64,000 nt of DNA from Dendrophyllia cribrosa (GCA_024195265.1 JAJLRJ010000002.1:53161907-53225906), one strand, 5' to 3'. Shown: positions 1 to 11,596, counted from the stretch's first letter. Notes: generated from the letters alone by a model not told the origin. Numbers and translations: made by a program.

Positions 1-285
1 ACGAGATCTTTCACAAGGAAGATCCGACAACTACCCAGCAAGTCAGTTTAATTTCTGCGTCGTGTGGACCTCTGCATTCATATAAGTTGAAGTTGCTGAA
101 CATGCATTCAGTATTGTTTACATTTTCCTGATAAGGAGATCCTCTTGCATACGGTCATGAATTTGTGTACTATGAAATTTGGAATGTTTTGTTTTTGTTA
201 TGGACCTTAGATATCTTAACTCGCGGAATGAAAATTAACATCAAGTGATACCCAACCATTTACTACACAGCAGCAAAGTTATTAT

Positions 286-2537
286 CTAGTGACCTTCTCT
301 TTGATTACGACCACTTTGTCGCAGATAATTTTTTACTGCCGTTTCAATTTCTCTTTTTAATTTGATTTTTTCCCAACCAGTAAAATGTTTTCCTCTTGTC
401 AACCCTTTAAAAAACAAACTCGGAATGGCGCCACTTATAAACGCAGCAATTGTTGAGACAAGCGTCGAAATGTCATACGTATTTCCGAAGAAAATAATTG
501 ATGATATAGCCAAATATAAAAAGGTTAAAATAACAGCCATGTTGCGAAACATCAGGCAGATTTCAGTTTTAACCGGAAATGCTCTATCACACACAAACCA
601 GAATAGTTTTGCTGGAATTGTATTCTGATCATTTTTGTTTGTCTGCAATTCCTGTTGCCAGTATTTTAAGATAAATTCTTTAACCTCTTTGTAACTGCTC
701 TGCAAATTAGCGTAGCAAAAATAAATGTTTGTTGTGACTACGAGGAAAAAGGCTACGTAAGGAGTTACAATTTCCACGTTAAGAACCAATCCCATGACTG
801 TGAAACCTAACATTCCAACAATAAAATTGCAAATTGTCCATACTATAAAAAAGGAAGAGAACTCCAGTAACAATCCGTATATGGTGCATAACAGAACTAC
901 CGAGTAATATAACTGACGGTTGCGAAAACTCAGTGGCTTTCATTTCTGTTATTTTAAGCGTAAAAAATATATACAGCCCAAAAAATGGGGAAAAAAATAA
1001 TAGAACCACAAATAAAGACCAAAAAACAAAGAACAATAAGCAAATTCCTCCCAATACAAGGCCAAGAAAAAGCGTGGATAAAGTAGAAAATAAACTCCAC
1101 AAAATAAACAGTGCGCGTATTATTCGTGATCCATCATGATTCGTCTTTTTTTTAGTAAACAGCACTTACAAAAACTTATCGATTCTTCTAGAAAAAGTGA
1201 CATTCCAAAGTATACCATTGCTTGCGTTACTTTTAAATGTAGAAACATTTCATCAAAAATGTCATGATAGAATCAGTCGAATTTTCTGTTGTGATGGGGC
1301 CGGGGGTAATTGACATCTTTTTTGCTAGTCGGCATGCGGGACACCCCTCCATAGCCACGTTCTGTTGTACGAATAAATCCTTTGGTCTTAAAAAGAAAGC
1401 CAACACGAAACACGTTAATGCCAAAACGCTTACGACAAAGATTGTGTAAGATGAGCTTATATCCAATTCGAAAGACGGCGCTTCAACTAATTTTATTAAG
1501 CATTCATGGATATACTTTTGCTTTAGCGTATGGTATATTCCTAAACGAACATACAAGAAAAATGGATTAATACAAAACAGTAAAACAGCTAACTTGACGT
1601 TAAACGACAGCCCTAAATCTGGCAGCTGCTGAACAAATCCGAGTAAAAGAGTTGAACAAGTAACTGGACTGGCGTCATCTACAGGAATTTCCATGTTTGT
1701 CAGTCTGCCCTCTTCCTCATTTTGAATTTGCTCATATCCATTTGTAATGTGATTTATGACAATCAATTCGTCTTGTTCATTGTTTGTGAGTTGATCTTCA
1801 GTGCAATCTTCCTTGTCACATTCCTCCTGAAGGTTGAAAAAACAATCTGGTAATATCAGAAGGAGAGCAGGGAAATATTGCAACACGACGACCGATAAAC
1901 AACCAAGGAAGGTATTAAACGCATTAAACCAGTTGCTGCCCTCCACAGGAAGACCACAGTAAACCATAACCATAGGCGCATTAGCACTGCAGCAATGATA
2001 CTTTACAGAGCTTTCATCCGTTTGGCCATCTTTCTCTATCATTGCAACACAAACCACCCCAGCCTTCCGTGATATTTCGCGCGAGCGATCTCTTGTTACA
2101 TTGTCTAACAGCGCTTTTCCGACCGCCATATTCTGACATTTTGAGTTCAACCCTGCGAGGCATCCACTCGGTTGATCTCTCAATGGTACTGTCATGCTCC
2201 GCACTTGGTAATTTAAAAGTCCGAAAGATAAAATATCGTAGTCGTACGGCAAAGACAACATGGGTTCGCTGTTCGACCTAGCCCACACCCATCTGTCGGG
2301 AAGAATCTCGTCTTGTAACTCCAGTGGATTGTAACTGTCGTTGCCGATTTTCAAATTCAAGTAGACCATTCTCACACCTTTCTCGGAAGCCTTCAGTTCA
2401 AATTCTGATGCGAGATTATCTTCAACCAGCAGAACCGTACAGTTAACTTCGCTGCAGTTCTGTTCATTGGAGGCACAAGATACAAGAAACCAAACACTTG
2501 CGAGATGAAGAAAAACCGCAGCCTTGAAAGCGGCCAT
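286..2537 (-). pseudogene. Decayed copy of an unrecognised multi-pass membrane protein (paralogue A)
   Basis: I do not recognise the family. Reading starts at the ATG at 2537 with a signal peptide (MAAFKAAVFLHLASVWF), then a probable extracellular domain of about 190 residues with several Cys, then hydrophobic segments. It is closely similar to the gene at 8193-10914; for example both contain the block SNSEPMLSLPYDYDIL. Three lesions break the reading frame relative to that copy: a frameshift near 1250, an in-frame TAA at 1166-1168, and a frameshift in a T-rich stretch near 860. The remaining parts read 1233-2537, 779-1165 and 286-873. The Thr-rich repeat of the other copy is missing here. 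The stop at 1166-1168 is embedded in a good splice-donor sequence (GTAAGT), so an extra intron could hide some of the damage, but I see no matching exon structure in the paralogue. Most likely a pseudogene. Confidence 0.7.
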
Positions 2538-2619
2538 ATTTGTTCAGGCGTGTGTTGAACAGATTAAAAGCATAGAATAAATGGATCTGTTTCAATGCCC
2601 GAAAATTTAAGAAGTAGTA

Positions 2620-3000
2620 ATTTAGTAGTTAGACTGAATATGATACCATGAGGTCATGATCAAAACAGAGGTCAATCTCGTTCTCATGCCGGTTTGCATC
2701 GGGTGCAGCTCGTTTTCTGCTAGTGGTAGTCGCTTCTTGAACCCTTAACCTATATCAAACTTTGTCTGTTGTTGTATATATATTCTAACTTCAAATAATT
2801 TAGTTTTTTCGACTCTCACGGCGCGATTTTTTTTGGGTATATCTAATCCGGTCATTCTAAATTAAAACGGGTTCTGAAATCGGAAATTCGGAATACGCTA
2901 ACAAAACTATGTTGTTTACACACACCAAAAATTTTCCAGTTACACATAGCTAAAGTAGTGCCTTCTTTCCATATTTTACGACAGGAATAGCTGTTTCAAG
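2620..3000. other. 5' flank of paralogue A, no gene seen
   Basis: AT-rich spacer. The part nearest the gene (about 2640-2700) resembles the flank of the second paralogue at about 10990-11060 (shared AGGTCATG and CAGAGGTCAATCTC), so the duplication included some upstream DNA and possibly the promoter. Confidence 0.5.
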
Positions 3001-3055
3001 AAAACGCGGCCTTAGTGCGAGACTTGCCGACTTTCGGGTCGTATAGCGGTCCGAC

Positions 3056-3112
3056 GGCTATGCCATGCTGATGAGTCCTAACAAGGACGAAACAACTGTC
3101 CATGGCTGCCAC
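3056..3112 (+). ncRNA. Type I hammerhead ribozyme, copy 1
   Basis: The conserved core is present in order: CTGATGA (3068-3074), stem II GTCC/GGAC closed by a TAACAA loop (3075-3088), GAAA (3089-3092), and the cleavage triplet GTC ending at 3100. Stem I is formed by GCCATG (3062-3067) with CATGGC (3101-3106), extended by GGC/GCC beyond a small internal loop. Stem III is very short: A-U and C-G pairs with a 4-nt loop. Short stem III is known for hammerheads of PLEs and animal retrozymes, which are thought to work as dimers. Predicted self-cleavage is after position 3100. Confidence 0.85.
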
Positions 3113-3315
3113 TGCCAGGGCGATATGGCTGTGCGCATGCGTAAGGTACTGGCCAGACCGCGGGGTTTGTGTTTGAGTGTGTCACTTGCTTTAAATTTCG
3201 TGTTTTAGTATCTCGGCCTCATTATTCCGTCGCGGTCGACGGTCATGCGTTTCGCGTCACGCGGTCACGTGGCTATGCCATGCTGATGAGTACTAACCTG
3301 GACGAAACACCTGTC
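3101..3315 (+). mobile_element. Retrozyme-like monomer bounded by two hammerhead cleavage sites
   Basis: A 215-nt unit lies between the predicted cleavage sites of two tandem hammerheads. Double cleavage of a transcript would release this unit, which could be circularised, as described for animal retrozymes. A partial unit precedes it (about 3000-3100) and another follows after an inserted transposon (4483 to about 4660), so at least two and probably three units were once in tandem. No ORF is present, as expected for a non-autonomous element. Confidence 0.7.
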
Positions 3316-3327
3316 CATGGCTGCCAT
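3271..3327 (+). ncRNA. Type I hammerhead ribozyme, copy 2
   Basis: Second hammerhead, one repeat unit downstream. Core CTGATGA (3283-3289), stem II GTAC/GGAC with one A-G mismatch and a TAACCT loop, GAAA (3304-3307), and GTC ending at 3315. Stem I GCCATG/CATGGC is intact. The stem II mismatch may weaken it. The distance between the two predicted cleavage sites is exactly 215 nt. Confidence 0.78.
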
Positions 3328-4482
3328 ATTCTCGTCCCCAGAGCCTTCGTTTCGTTTGGTCAGCGGAAAAAACGAAAGGCTCTGGTAACAGTGCCTTCCG
3401 GATGTCGTAAAATCCACGACATCCGTTAGCGCATGCCTAATGCATTAATGTACTATTACAAGAAACCGGAAATAATAAAACCTTTCGTGTGTACATTCTC
3501 GTCCCCAGAGCTCTCGTTTCGTTTGGTTGAGCTCTGGAGACGAGAACGTTATGTGTGTGGAATGGCGTTCGAAAGGGCTGTACAAGACTTAACAATTTAA
3601 TACAGGAAAACATCGCGCTGAACTTGAGAAAGAAGAAAAGCTTTACGTGCTGCTGTTATTTAGAAGAAAGATTGTCTTTGTATTTTGCCTACTGGTTTTA
3701 AAAAATCCTCGGTAAGTCAACCGATTTCTTTCGTTTGGGAGCTGTGTATTTATCGTTCCGCCACTGAACGCTATCCGACCAAATCAGTTGATGGGACAGC
3801 TAATGATATGGCTGATATGGACACGCTGTGGTCATTAATAAGGCTTATTTCAGCGAACAGTGGTAAGAAATATCGAGGAATTTGTGTTTTGCATTCGTTT
3901 CATGTTATTTCAATTGGGCTTCGAGTGACCTTCGTTTCCCTAGATTTGTATTTGTATTTATTACTACCTAATAAAGAAAATATAACTTGCTTACGAGAGT
4001 GGTGATAGCGTTGTTGTGTTGTTGTTATTTAAAATGGGTAACCTAGTGGTAATATTTCTTTTCACCCGTGGGCTTTCTTCAGGATTTCTGCCTCTCCCTT
4101 AATACTCGTCCCTATTGCAAGCAACATACTTTTTTAATATTCGTAGCCGCTTTATATAGCTTCGTCTTCCAAGACAGATACTGATTATTTTCGGAAACGA
4201 ATCGCTCATACTTAGCAGCCGTATCTTTATCTGCTAAAACAAACAAAACTGGGTGACATTGGTCGTTGAATGCGTTGAGATTAAAACGTTGGTTTTATTG
4301 ATGTAGTCGTCATAGTCAACATTTGAAAATCAACCGGAAGTAAAACCTTCGTAGAAGGTTTTTTTTTTACCTTGTTGCGCATTCATTTTTAAAAGGCCAA
4401 TCAAAAAAATTAAATTTTTTTCCGTTACCAGAGCTACACGAGACGCAATTTAAAAAACCGTGGAGCTCTGGGGACGAGAATG
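3327..4482. mobile_element. Non-autonomous TIR transposon inserted in the retrozyme array
   Basis: Terminal inverted repeats are ATTCTCGTCCCCAGAGC at the left end and its complement at the right end. It is flanked by the exact 9-bp duplication TGGCTGCCA (3318-3326 and 4483-4491), which belongs to the hammerhead repeat. A 9-bp target duplication fits Mutator-like elements. No transposase is visible; the interior is AT-rich, with small palindromes carrying the same terminal motif at 3329-3385 and 3493-3550. A related palindromic element with the same kind of end and duplication lies at 57517-57619. Confidence 0.8.
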
Positions 4483-4660
4483 TGGCTGCCACTACCAAGG
4501 TGATAGGCATGGTTGTGCGCGTGCGTAAGGCATTGGCCACACCTAGGGGATGATGTAATGTGCTTCCTTGCAGTTATAGTTTGTCACGTGGTAGCTGTCT
4601 CGGATACGTCACCGGAATGCATGACCGCGAAGGCCTGGAAATAAGCCGTTCCAGTTTCTA
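4483..4660 (+). repeat. Displaced part of the hammerhead repeat array
   Basis: The sequence beginning TGGCTGCCACTACCAAGG continues the retrozyme unit that stops at 3326. It matches the start of the unit at 3103 onward (TGGCTGCCACTGCCAGGG), including the later motif GTGCGTAAGG, then drifts. No third hammerhead core is visible. Confidence 0.65.
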
Positions 4661-4669
4661 TTGATTTGG

Positions 4670-7510
4670 TTTAGCTGCCATCGTGAATGTCACAGTGCGC
4701 TAAAAACTGGGGAGAGTGCAAAAACTACTCAGGGGGCTGGTGAAAGTTAAGATAGTTTCCCGCCTCCTCCCTCACTTCTCTTCCTCCTCTCTTCTCCCTT
4801 CCCCTTTCATAAGCGCTATGTTTGCAAAGGTATCACCCTCAAATATTCATGGTTTATTATGCCACTTTGGATAACACCAGATGGACATTATACGAATATT
4901 TTAACTGTAACTTTCGAAACTTTTCTCAGTATTACGTATCAAGGAAATTTTTCAGTATCTTATGTTGGAAAATCACGGACGAGGGTATTGCCTATCAATA
5001 TTTTCAAAACACCAGAGTTTTGAAAAAGGCACACAGCGAAGCAGATTGCCCCCAATTTAGTGCGGAAAATTCGAGATTTGTGGATTTTGTTTGCGAGAAC
5101 GAACAAGTTTAAGGCGGGGGTGTACCTGAATGCCATTTTTCCGCCACTTAGCGTGCATAGCATGGCTTTAATGGCAATATCTCGTTCACGTTTCAAGCAA
5201 TCCGAAAACCCTTAGCTCATTTCATGAATCTATGTTGTGGGATGTTTTGTAAATTTTTGGGTGATTTTTGGGTATTTTTGGGAGGAAATAGTTTTTCTCA
5301 AAGGATTTGTAAAATTTAGAGAAATAAGAAATATTGAAGATTTAGTGAAGTTTTAAAATTAGAATTTGTAGTTAATAATTAATAGACGGATACCAAGTTA
5401 GTCCACTAGCAACCTGGGGTGCTCTTGCGTGGGTATCAACTGTCTGTTGGTGTTCCAAAAATCATTTTCTTTCTCCCAAAAAACATAAAATTTAGAGCAT
5501 TTAGAGAATTTCAAAAATTTGCGTTAATTTAAGTCTTTGAGTGTGATTGAGTGATAATTTCCGCGACCTTTATTGTGTGGGAGTGTTTCATTGCAATTTC
5601 TGCGACGTTAAAAAAGGGAAAGCGTCCCGCTGAAATGCCATATTGTAATGCCAAATGCCGCTATAATGAACAAATCTGAAACTCGATAAAAAGATTCCAC
5701 AGAGAAATTAAAAAAGAACAAGTAGTTTTGAGGAAAAGTGCAGAATTGCAAGGATAGAACGAGAATCACAGATCATTGATTTCGTGCCGGACAGGCAGTC
5801 AAGAAATCTAAATTGCCAATTAATACTCTAACGGAAATGTCTTTAAGATAGATCGATAATCCTATTTCTTGAAATAATGTTGTAGTTCTCAGTAAAAAAA
5901 GGTCAACAAGGTAGATAATAGTTCTAATAAAAGGTAAGCGCGCGACTATTGTATCTTTCCACGGAACAAGCAATAACACCAAAATGACATCGGTATCTCA
6001 AGCCCTCTTTGAACGTAGTTAGGGGAGATCTTTTTGGTTTTACTAAAATAACTTTTTCTGGTAAATTTACCACCTTCTTCCAAAGCATTATTTAGCGCAC
6101 TTATCGACATTGGGTTCTATTTTTATCAAAGTTGTTCAGATTAGCAACGAAAATTGTATTTCCTCCGTGTTGGTCGCGTTGTCTTCCTTCTTTTGGAAAA
6201 CTCGCTCTGTCTTTCGCGTTAATTTCCTTTATTTTGAGAGATTTTCCCTTTAATTTTCGTTATTTTAAGTCGCGTTTACTTCAAATACCTTAATAAGAGC
6301 GTTAATTTCCTACTCTAATATCCCTCTATACTACCTCATTATCCAATAAACGCACCCTTAAGTGAAAATATTTAATAATTCGCTCGCCCTTGGTATTTAG
6401 TAGATGATTTACGGTAAAATAGGATAAATCCAGGTAATTTTGGTTGGAGAGTAATTTTCCCGGAAAATTTGTTGTGAATTGTTGACTGCGTTATGAGATA
6501 GTCCTTTCATCTCGATTAGTATTAGTTCAAAATACCTTTAGTCTCCTCTCAAAAAGAAATAAATAGCCACAGAATACATAATTTATATTTTGTTTCACCT
6601 GTTATTCAACATCTGTATTTTGATTTATTTTTTATCTCTTATTCTTTGTTGTAGCTTTGCCAGAAAAAAAAAAAGAAAACAAGCGATTAAACTTCAGCTG
6701 GTATTTTGGAAAACTCCTTGCCATTTTTCAACGGTTCCCCCAACCGATGTTTTATGCAAAAGATAAACACGCCTGATTTCCAGTTGTAAAGAAACATAGC
6801 GATGCCAAAATTAATAGGCTAGAGGGACGAGACATAAATTACTAAGTACAACAATGAATGTAACGAGAATGTTTATCTCAAGATTCGTCGTGATGAACAC
6901 ATATATGTTTATCTCACATACACAATTTCAAAGATAACAATATTTTAGCTATAACATTTTTAACTTACTTTTCTTTTACGTACTTACTACCCTGGCTCCA
7001 GAGGTTCGATCTGTAAATATCCAGAGTGAAATAAACCGCGTTGTCGCGGCTTCGCCGCTCACACCCTGGTACGTATTTACTTACACTGTTATTAATTTAC
7101 TCTTTTACTAACAATTTGCTGTTATACAGTTACGCTTGTTTACAAAATAAGTAAATTTTACTAAAATATTCACTCATTCTCAGAGTCATCGATAATCTTA
7201 AGTTGCTGGAAATTCACATATTAAATTTTCTAAACGTTAATTTAATACTTATCAGTAATTAGTGGCAACGCGGCGAGCCTCCTGCATGTCGAGGCTACCC
7301 AACGAGGAATGATTAGGAAAACACTTGAAATCGCGTTGTACTGTTTTTCCATACATCATGTTCACTATATGAAAGCTAATACAAACTCTTGTTCTCGGGC
7401 CATCGTAAACACAAACAGCGGTGATAAACATGGTAAACCAACGCATTTTTATAATAAACTTGATGTTTCGTATGCTAAGCGACACACATTTTCAAAAGTA
7501 ACCCGGTTTC
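4670..7510. other. AT-rich spacer without recognised gene
   Basis: Only short, non-matching reading frames on both strands. I saw no splice-bounded conserved exon, RNA gene or clear transposon end here. Confidence 0.5.
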
Positions 7511-7512
7511 TG

Positions 7513-7588
7513 TCTAGCCTGTTCCAGGCGTTCAGATAGTGGGGAAAGCGCGCTTTTCCTACTATCTGAACGCCTGGAACAGGCTAGT
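7513..7588. repeat. Short palindromic element
   Basis: A near-perfect hairpin: TAGCCTGTTCCAGGCGTTCA is followed about 30 bp later by its complement. A decayed relative (CTTTCAGGCGTTTAGATGGT ... CTCCTGGAACAGGCTA) is at 35290-35370. Confidence 0.7.
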
Positions 7589-7739
7589 TAAATTTGTCGA
7601 ACTTACTAAAGAGGTTTGTGGCGGGATTTTGCCAAATAAAACTCTACTTTTTAGTCGAATTCATTGCGAATTGTTAAGGCGACTATAAGGCCTACCAAAC
7701 ATGCAGATTTTCCACCTAAACGATTCGTTGGGTGTCCCT

Positions 7740-7990
7740 GTGCACGAGCCTACAGCAGTGTGTAATGTTTACTACATGAGCGGGAGTGTTGTATCGGCCA
7801 TACAATCGGCGCCGGCCCTGTAGAAGACTAGTTCTACTAGTCGAAATATTGGCCATTAAACCTGCCATTAATTTCCGTTGTACTAGCCTTGCATTTTAAA
7901 CGGTTGTATCTAATTTACATATCAGATACAACTCACTAGTGGTTGTATCTAATTTACATATTAGATACAACTCCCTAGTGAGTTGTATCT
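7740..7990. repeat. PLE tail remnant followed by tandem hairpin repeat
   Basis: 7815-7860 carries AGACTAGTTCTACTAGTCGA followed by AATATTGGCCATTAAACCTG, which matches the non-coding end of the PLE fragments at 51283-51380. It is followed at 7903-7990 by copies of a hairpin unit containing GTTGTATCTAATTTACATA and its complement. Confidence 0.55.
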
Positions 7991-8192
7991 GGATTACAAG
8001 GTAACCATGTGACTGGAATGGCTCATTTCTATTTGTTAGTACCCTTATGAATTATTAATGAATTTTACAATGGGTTATACTACAGTATCATCAGTCTGAT
8101 AAACATTCCAAAATTTTGGCACTAAATTTCGCGCGTTTTTTGTTGGACCTTTGTTATCGTATTTCGGAGTATCAAATAAATCATACCAAGAT

Positions 8193-10914
8193 TTACACAA
8201 CCAAGGAATGACCACTTCGTGATCTAGTAGATATATCCTCTTCGCTTTCTCTGTTTATACCAACACGGTCACTTTCGACGCTTTCTCGATCGTAAAACAG
8301 ATAAAGCGATGTGTCTCGCGGATACTCTTTTACTGCTGCTTCAATTTGTCTTTTTAGTTTGATTTTATCCCAACCAGTGAAATTCTTTCCTCCTGTCAGT
8401 CCTTTAAAAAACAAACTCGGAATGGCGCCAGTTATAAACACAGCGAACGTTGACACCAGAGTAGAAATGTCATACCTATATCCGAAGAAAATAATCGAAG
8501 ATATAGCCAAAAATAAAAAGGTTAAAATAACAGCCATGTTGCGAAACATCAGGCAGATTTCAGTTTTAACCGGAAATGCTCTATCACACACAAGCCAAAA
8601 CAGTTTTGTTGGAATTGTGCTCTGATCGCTGTTGGTTGTCTGCAATTCTTGTTGCCAGTATTCTAAGATAAATCCTTTTACTTCCTTGTACCTTCTCTGC
8701 AAATTGGCGTAGCAACAGTAAATGTTTGTTGTGACAACGAGGAAGATAGCTAAATAAGGAGTCACAATTTCAATATTTAGAACTAATCCCATGGTTGAGA
8801 AAACTAATATTCCAAAAATAAAATCGCAAATTGTTGTCAGTTGTTGATAGGAAAATTGAAGCACACCCGCCAAACACGAAATGCCCAGAATACCACAGTA
8901 TACCTTAGCACGGCGCGTTTCGGCCATTACAAATCCCGGTACAAATCCAACTTTCAATGTAACCCACATTATGACTGTAAAAATTGGTGAACAGAGTGTG
9001 AAACAAAAAAACAATTTAAAAAAAAAAAAAAAACAAACAAATTGTCCCCGATACAAGGCCAACAATTAGTGTAAATAAAATAGAAAGTAAAAGGCAGGAA
9101 AAGAATCGCGCGTGACTCAATCGTGATTCATTAAGTTCCCAGAGATTCACCTTATTTATTAAATAGCACGAACAAAAACTTGTCATTTCTCTTAATTGCT
9201 TTACAAATAAAGACAGCAACAAATATACTGCTTCTTCCAGTAGTTTAAAATGTTGAATCATTTCATCACCAATGGTTACAGATTCTAAAAGAACTGGGTT
9301 CTCCCGAAAACGCTGTAGTAAGGGGTTAGTAGGAGGTCTATTAAGGATTGGTATTGAGTCAGTTAGGTGAGTTTCTGTTGAATAATACTGACGGGAATCA
9401 CTAGATGGACGGTCAGTTTCTGTGGACTGAACAGCGTGGTTTTCTGTTGAATAATACTGGAAAGAATCAGATGTTAGAAGATACGTTTCTTCGGACGGAT
9501 CAGTTTGATTTTCTGTTGTGCGACGGTCAGTGTCTGTAGACTGAACAGTTTGAGTTCCTGTTGTTCGACGGTCAGTGTCTGTGGACTGAACAGTTTGATT
9601 TTCTGTTGTGTGACGGCCAGTTTCTGTAGACTGGTCAGACTGATCAGTTTGATTTTCTGGTGTGCATGCGCGTGCTAATGGGATAACGCAGCGGCATATC
9701 CCACAACCCATCATTGTCATTCCCTTTGGTAGGAAAAAATCCCTCGGTCTCAAAAAAAATGTTACCATCAACCACACTAATGCACCTGAAATTATGAGAA
9801 ACAGAGTGATAGGTGACTGAATATCGATATTTGTGAATTTGAACGAGAACCCGTCTTCTGAGCTGAGTTTCCCTGGTGGAATCTTAATTCGGCATTCATG
9901 GATCCACTTTTGTTTCAGTGTAAGGTATAGTCCCAGCTGAAGATAAAAGGCAAATGGACAAATACAACACATTAATACAACTAACTTGAAGTTAAACGAC
10001 ATCCTTAAATTTGGTAGCTGCTGAATACATCCCAATGAAAGAGTTGAACAAGTGACGGGACTTGTGTCATCTACAGGAAGTTCCACTTCCTCTTCCTTGG
10101 CTTCCTCGTGTCCATTTCTTCTCGGGTAATATCGATCAGCCATGTTAGTACTCGATCCGGCTCGGCGACTGTTTGTCCGTTCTGTGGATTCCTTTTCACA
10201 TTCGTAATGAAGATTGAAAATATAGTCTGGCAACAGAAGAGGAAGCGCTGGGTAACATGGGTGCACGACGATCAACAAACAAATAAAAACGACATACAGA
10301 AACGCTCTCAACCTGTTGCTGCCCTCAACATAAAGATCACATTGAATCAAGGGTCCATTAAGATGGCAACAATGATACTTAATAGAACTGGATTCTGTTT
10401 GGACATCCTTCTCTATCATTGCAACACAAACCACACCAGACTTGGGTGATAATTCACCCGAGCTGTCCAATGTTACATTGTCTAAAAGCGCTCTTCCGAC
10501 CACCATATTCTGAGATGTTGAATTTAACCCTGCGAGGCATCCACTTGGTTGATCCTGCAGTGGTACCGTCACGCTCCGCACTTGGTAATTTAAAAGTCCC
10601 AGAGATAAAATATCGTAGTCGTACGGCAAAGACAACATGGGTTCGCTGTTCGATCTAGCCCAGACCCATCTGTCGGGAAAAATCTCGTCTTGTAACTCCA
10701 GTGGATTGTAGCTGTCGTTGCCGATTTCCAAATTCAAGTAGATCATTCTCACACCTTTCTCGGAAGCCTTCAGTTTAAATTCTGATGCGAGATTTTCTCC
10801 AACCAGCAGAACCTCACAGTTAACTTCGATGCGCCGGTATTGTTCACCGGCAGCACTAGATACAAGAAACCAAACACTTGCGAGAAGAAGCAACGCAGTC
10901 TTAAAAGTGGCCAT
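8193..10914 (-). CDS. Unrecognised multi-pass membrane protein with Thr-rich repeat (paralogue B)
   Basis: Family unknown to me. I use the ATG at 10914 because the sister copy starts at the same place; the frame is open to a TTG at 10944. Order from the N-terminus: signal peptide (ALLLLASVWFLVSSAAG); a domain of about 190 residues with Cys and several N-glycosylation sequons; a membrane segment near residues 220-245; a charged loop; two membrane segments near 325-410; a Thr/Ser/Gln repeat; then several more membrane segments in the C-terminal third. The frame from 10914 stops within a run of 16 A (9018-9033; T on the coding strand) and resumes in another frame that ends at 8193. The alignment with paralogue A continues across this point, so the break is a recent indel or a sequence error. 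Intronless as read. Topology suggests a surface receptor or transporter-like protein, but no function should be assigned. Confidence 0.65.
9360..9665 (-). repeat. In-frame coding minisatellite (about 45-bp unit)
   Basis: Within paralogue B the protein repeats a unit of about 15 residues such as TTENQTVQSTDTDRR, with later units degenerate (DSFQYYSTENHAVQST). The unit is a multiple of three, so copy number can change without a frameshift. Paralogue A lacks it, so it expanded after duplication or was lost from A. Confidence 0.75.
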
Positions 10915-10944
10915 AGTCACAGAGCTGACAAAGGAGTGAATCAA

Positions 10945-11290
10945 AAGCTATTTTACAACTGCTGGAATGCCCGAAATTTTAAGAGGCAGGTCTGAATATG
11001 ATACCATTAGGTCATGCATGATAGAACCAGAGGTCAATCTCATTCTCATGCGGGTTTTTGCCGTTGTTTATTGATCTTTACGAAATTGGAGTCGGAGATT
11101 ATCTGTCCATTTTGTATTCATCTGCTAGCTTGCTACAAATTAACCCGTGATATTTTTTTTGGCGTGTGTAAAATCTGCAAAGGACCGCAAACGATGATGC
11201 TGCTAACGATATACGTAGGATCTGCGAGAGACCTAACCAGCCAAATCAAAGGCTCGAAAAGGCTCCTATACGGAAGCTTGTAAGTGCCAT
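10945..11290. other. 5' flank of paralogue B
   Basis: Partly similar to the flank of paralogue A up to about 11060. I see no further gene. Confidence 0.45.
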
Positions 11291-11378
11291 CCGACATCCG
11301 ACTTGTCGAGAGTCCGACATCTGACTTGTTGAAAATCCGAGATCCGACTTGTTGAGAATCCGACATCCGACTTGTTGA
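11290..11378. repeat. Short tandem repeat
   Basis: About four copies of a unit of roughly 24 bp containing CCGACATCCGACTTGTTGA. Confidence 0.7.
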
Positions 11379-11426
11379 AAATGTAAACAAAAAAGAGACT
11401 TGCCTGTATCATGACAGGCGTTTATA

Positions 11427-11590
11427 CCTAATTCAATAAAGGTTGCTTTGGCAATTGGTCATTGGTAATTGGGCATTGGCATTTGGGCATACGGAATACA
11501 ATGCAATGCTTTGCTTGAGTGACCGCCAAACAATAACTTCCCAATGCCTAATTACCAATGACCAAAGCAACCTTTTTTGAATTAGGTGTA
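11427..11590. repeat. Palindromic MITE, copy 1
   Basis: Inverted repeat with TAATTCAATAAAGGTTGC at the left and its near complement at the right, interior rich in CATTGGTAATTGGGCATTGG. Related copies lie at 12340-12545 and 12688-12849. A separate transposon (11597-12339) is inserted between copies 1 and 2. Confidence 0.7.
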
Positions 11591-11596
11591 CACCTA

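Noticed and set aside
5600..6700. Possible gene in the AT-rich stretch
   Set aside because: No frame above about 70 codons matches anything I know and no splice-bounded conserved block was seen.
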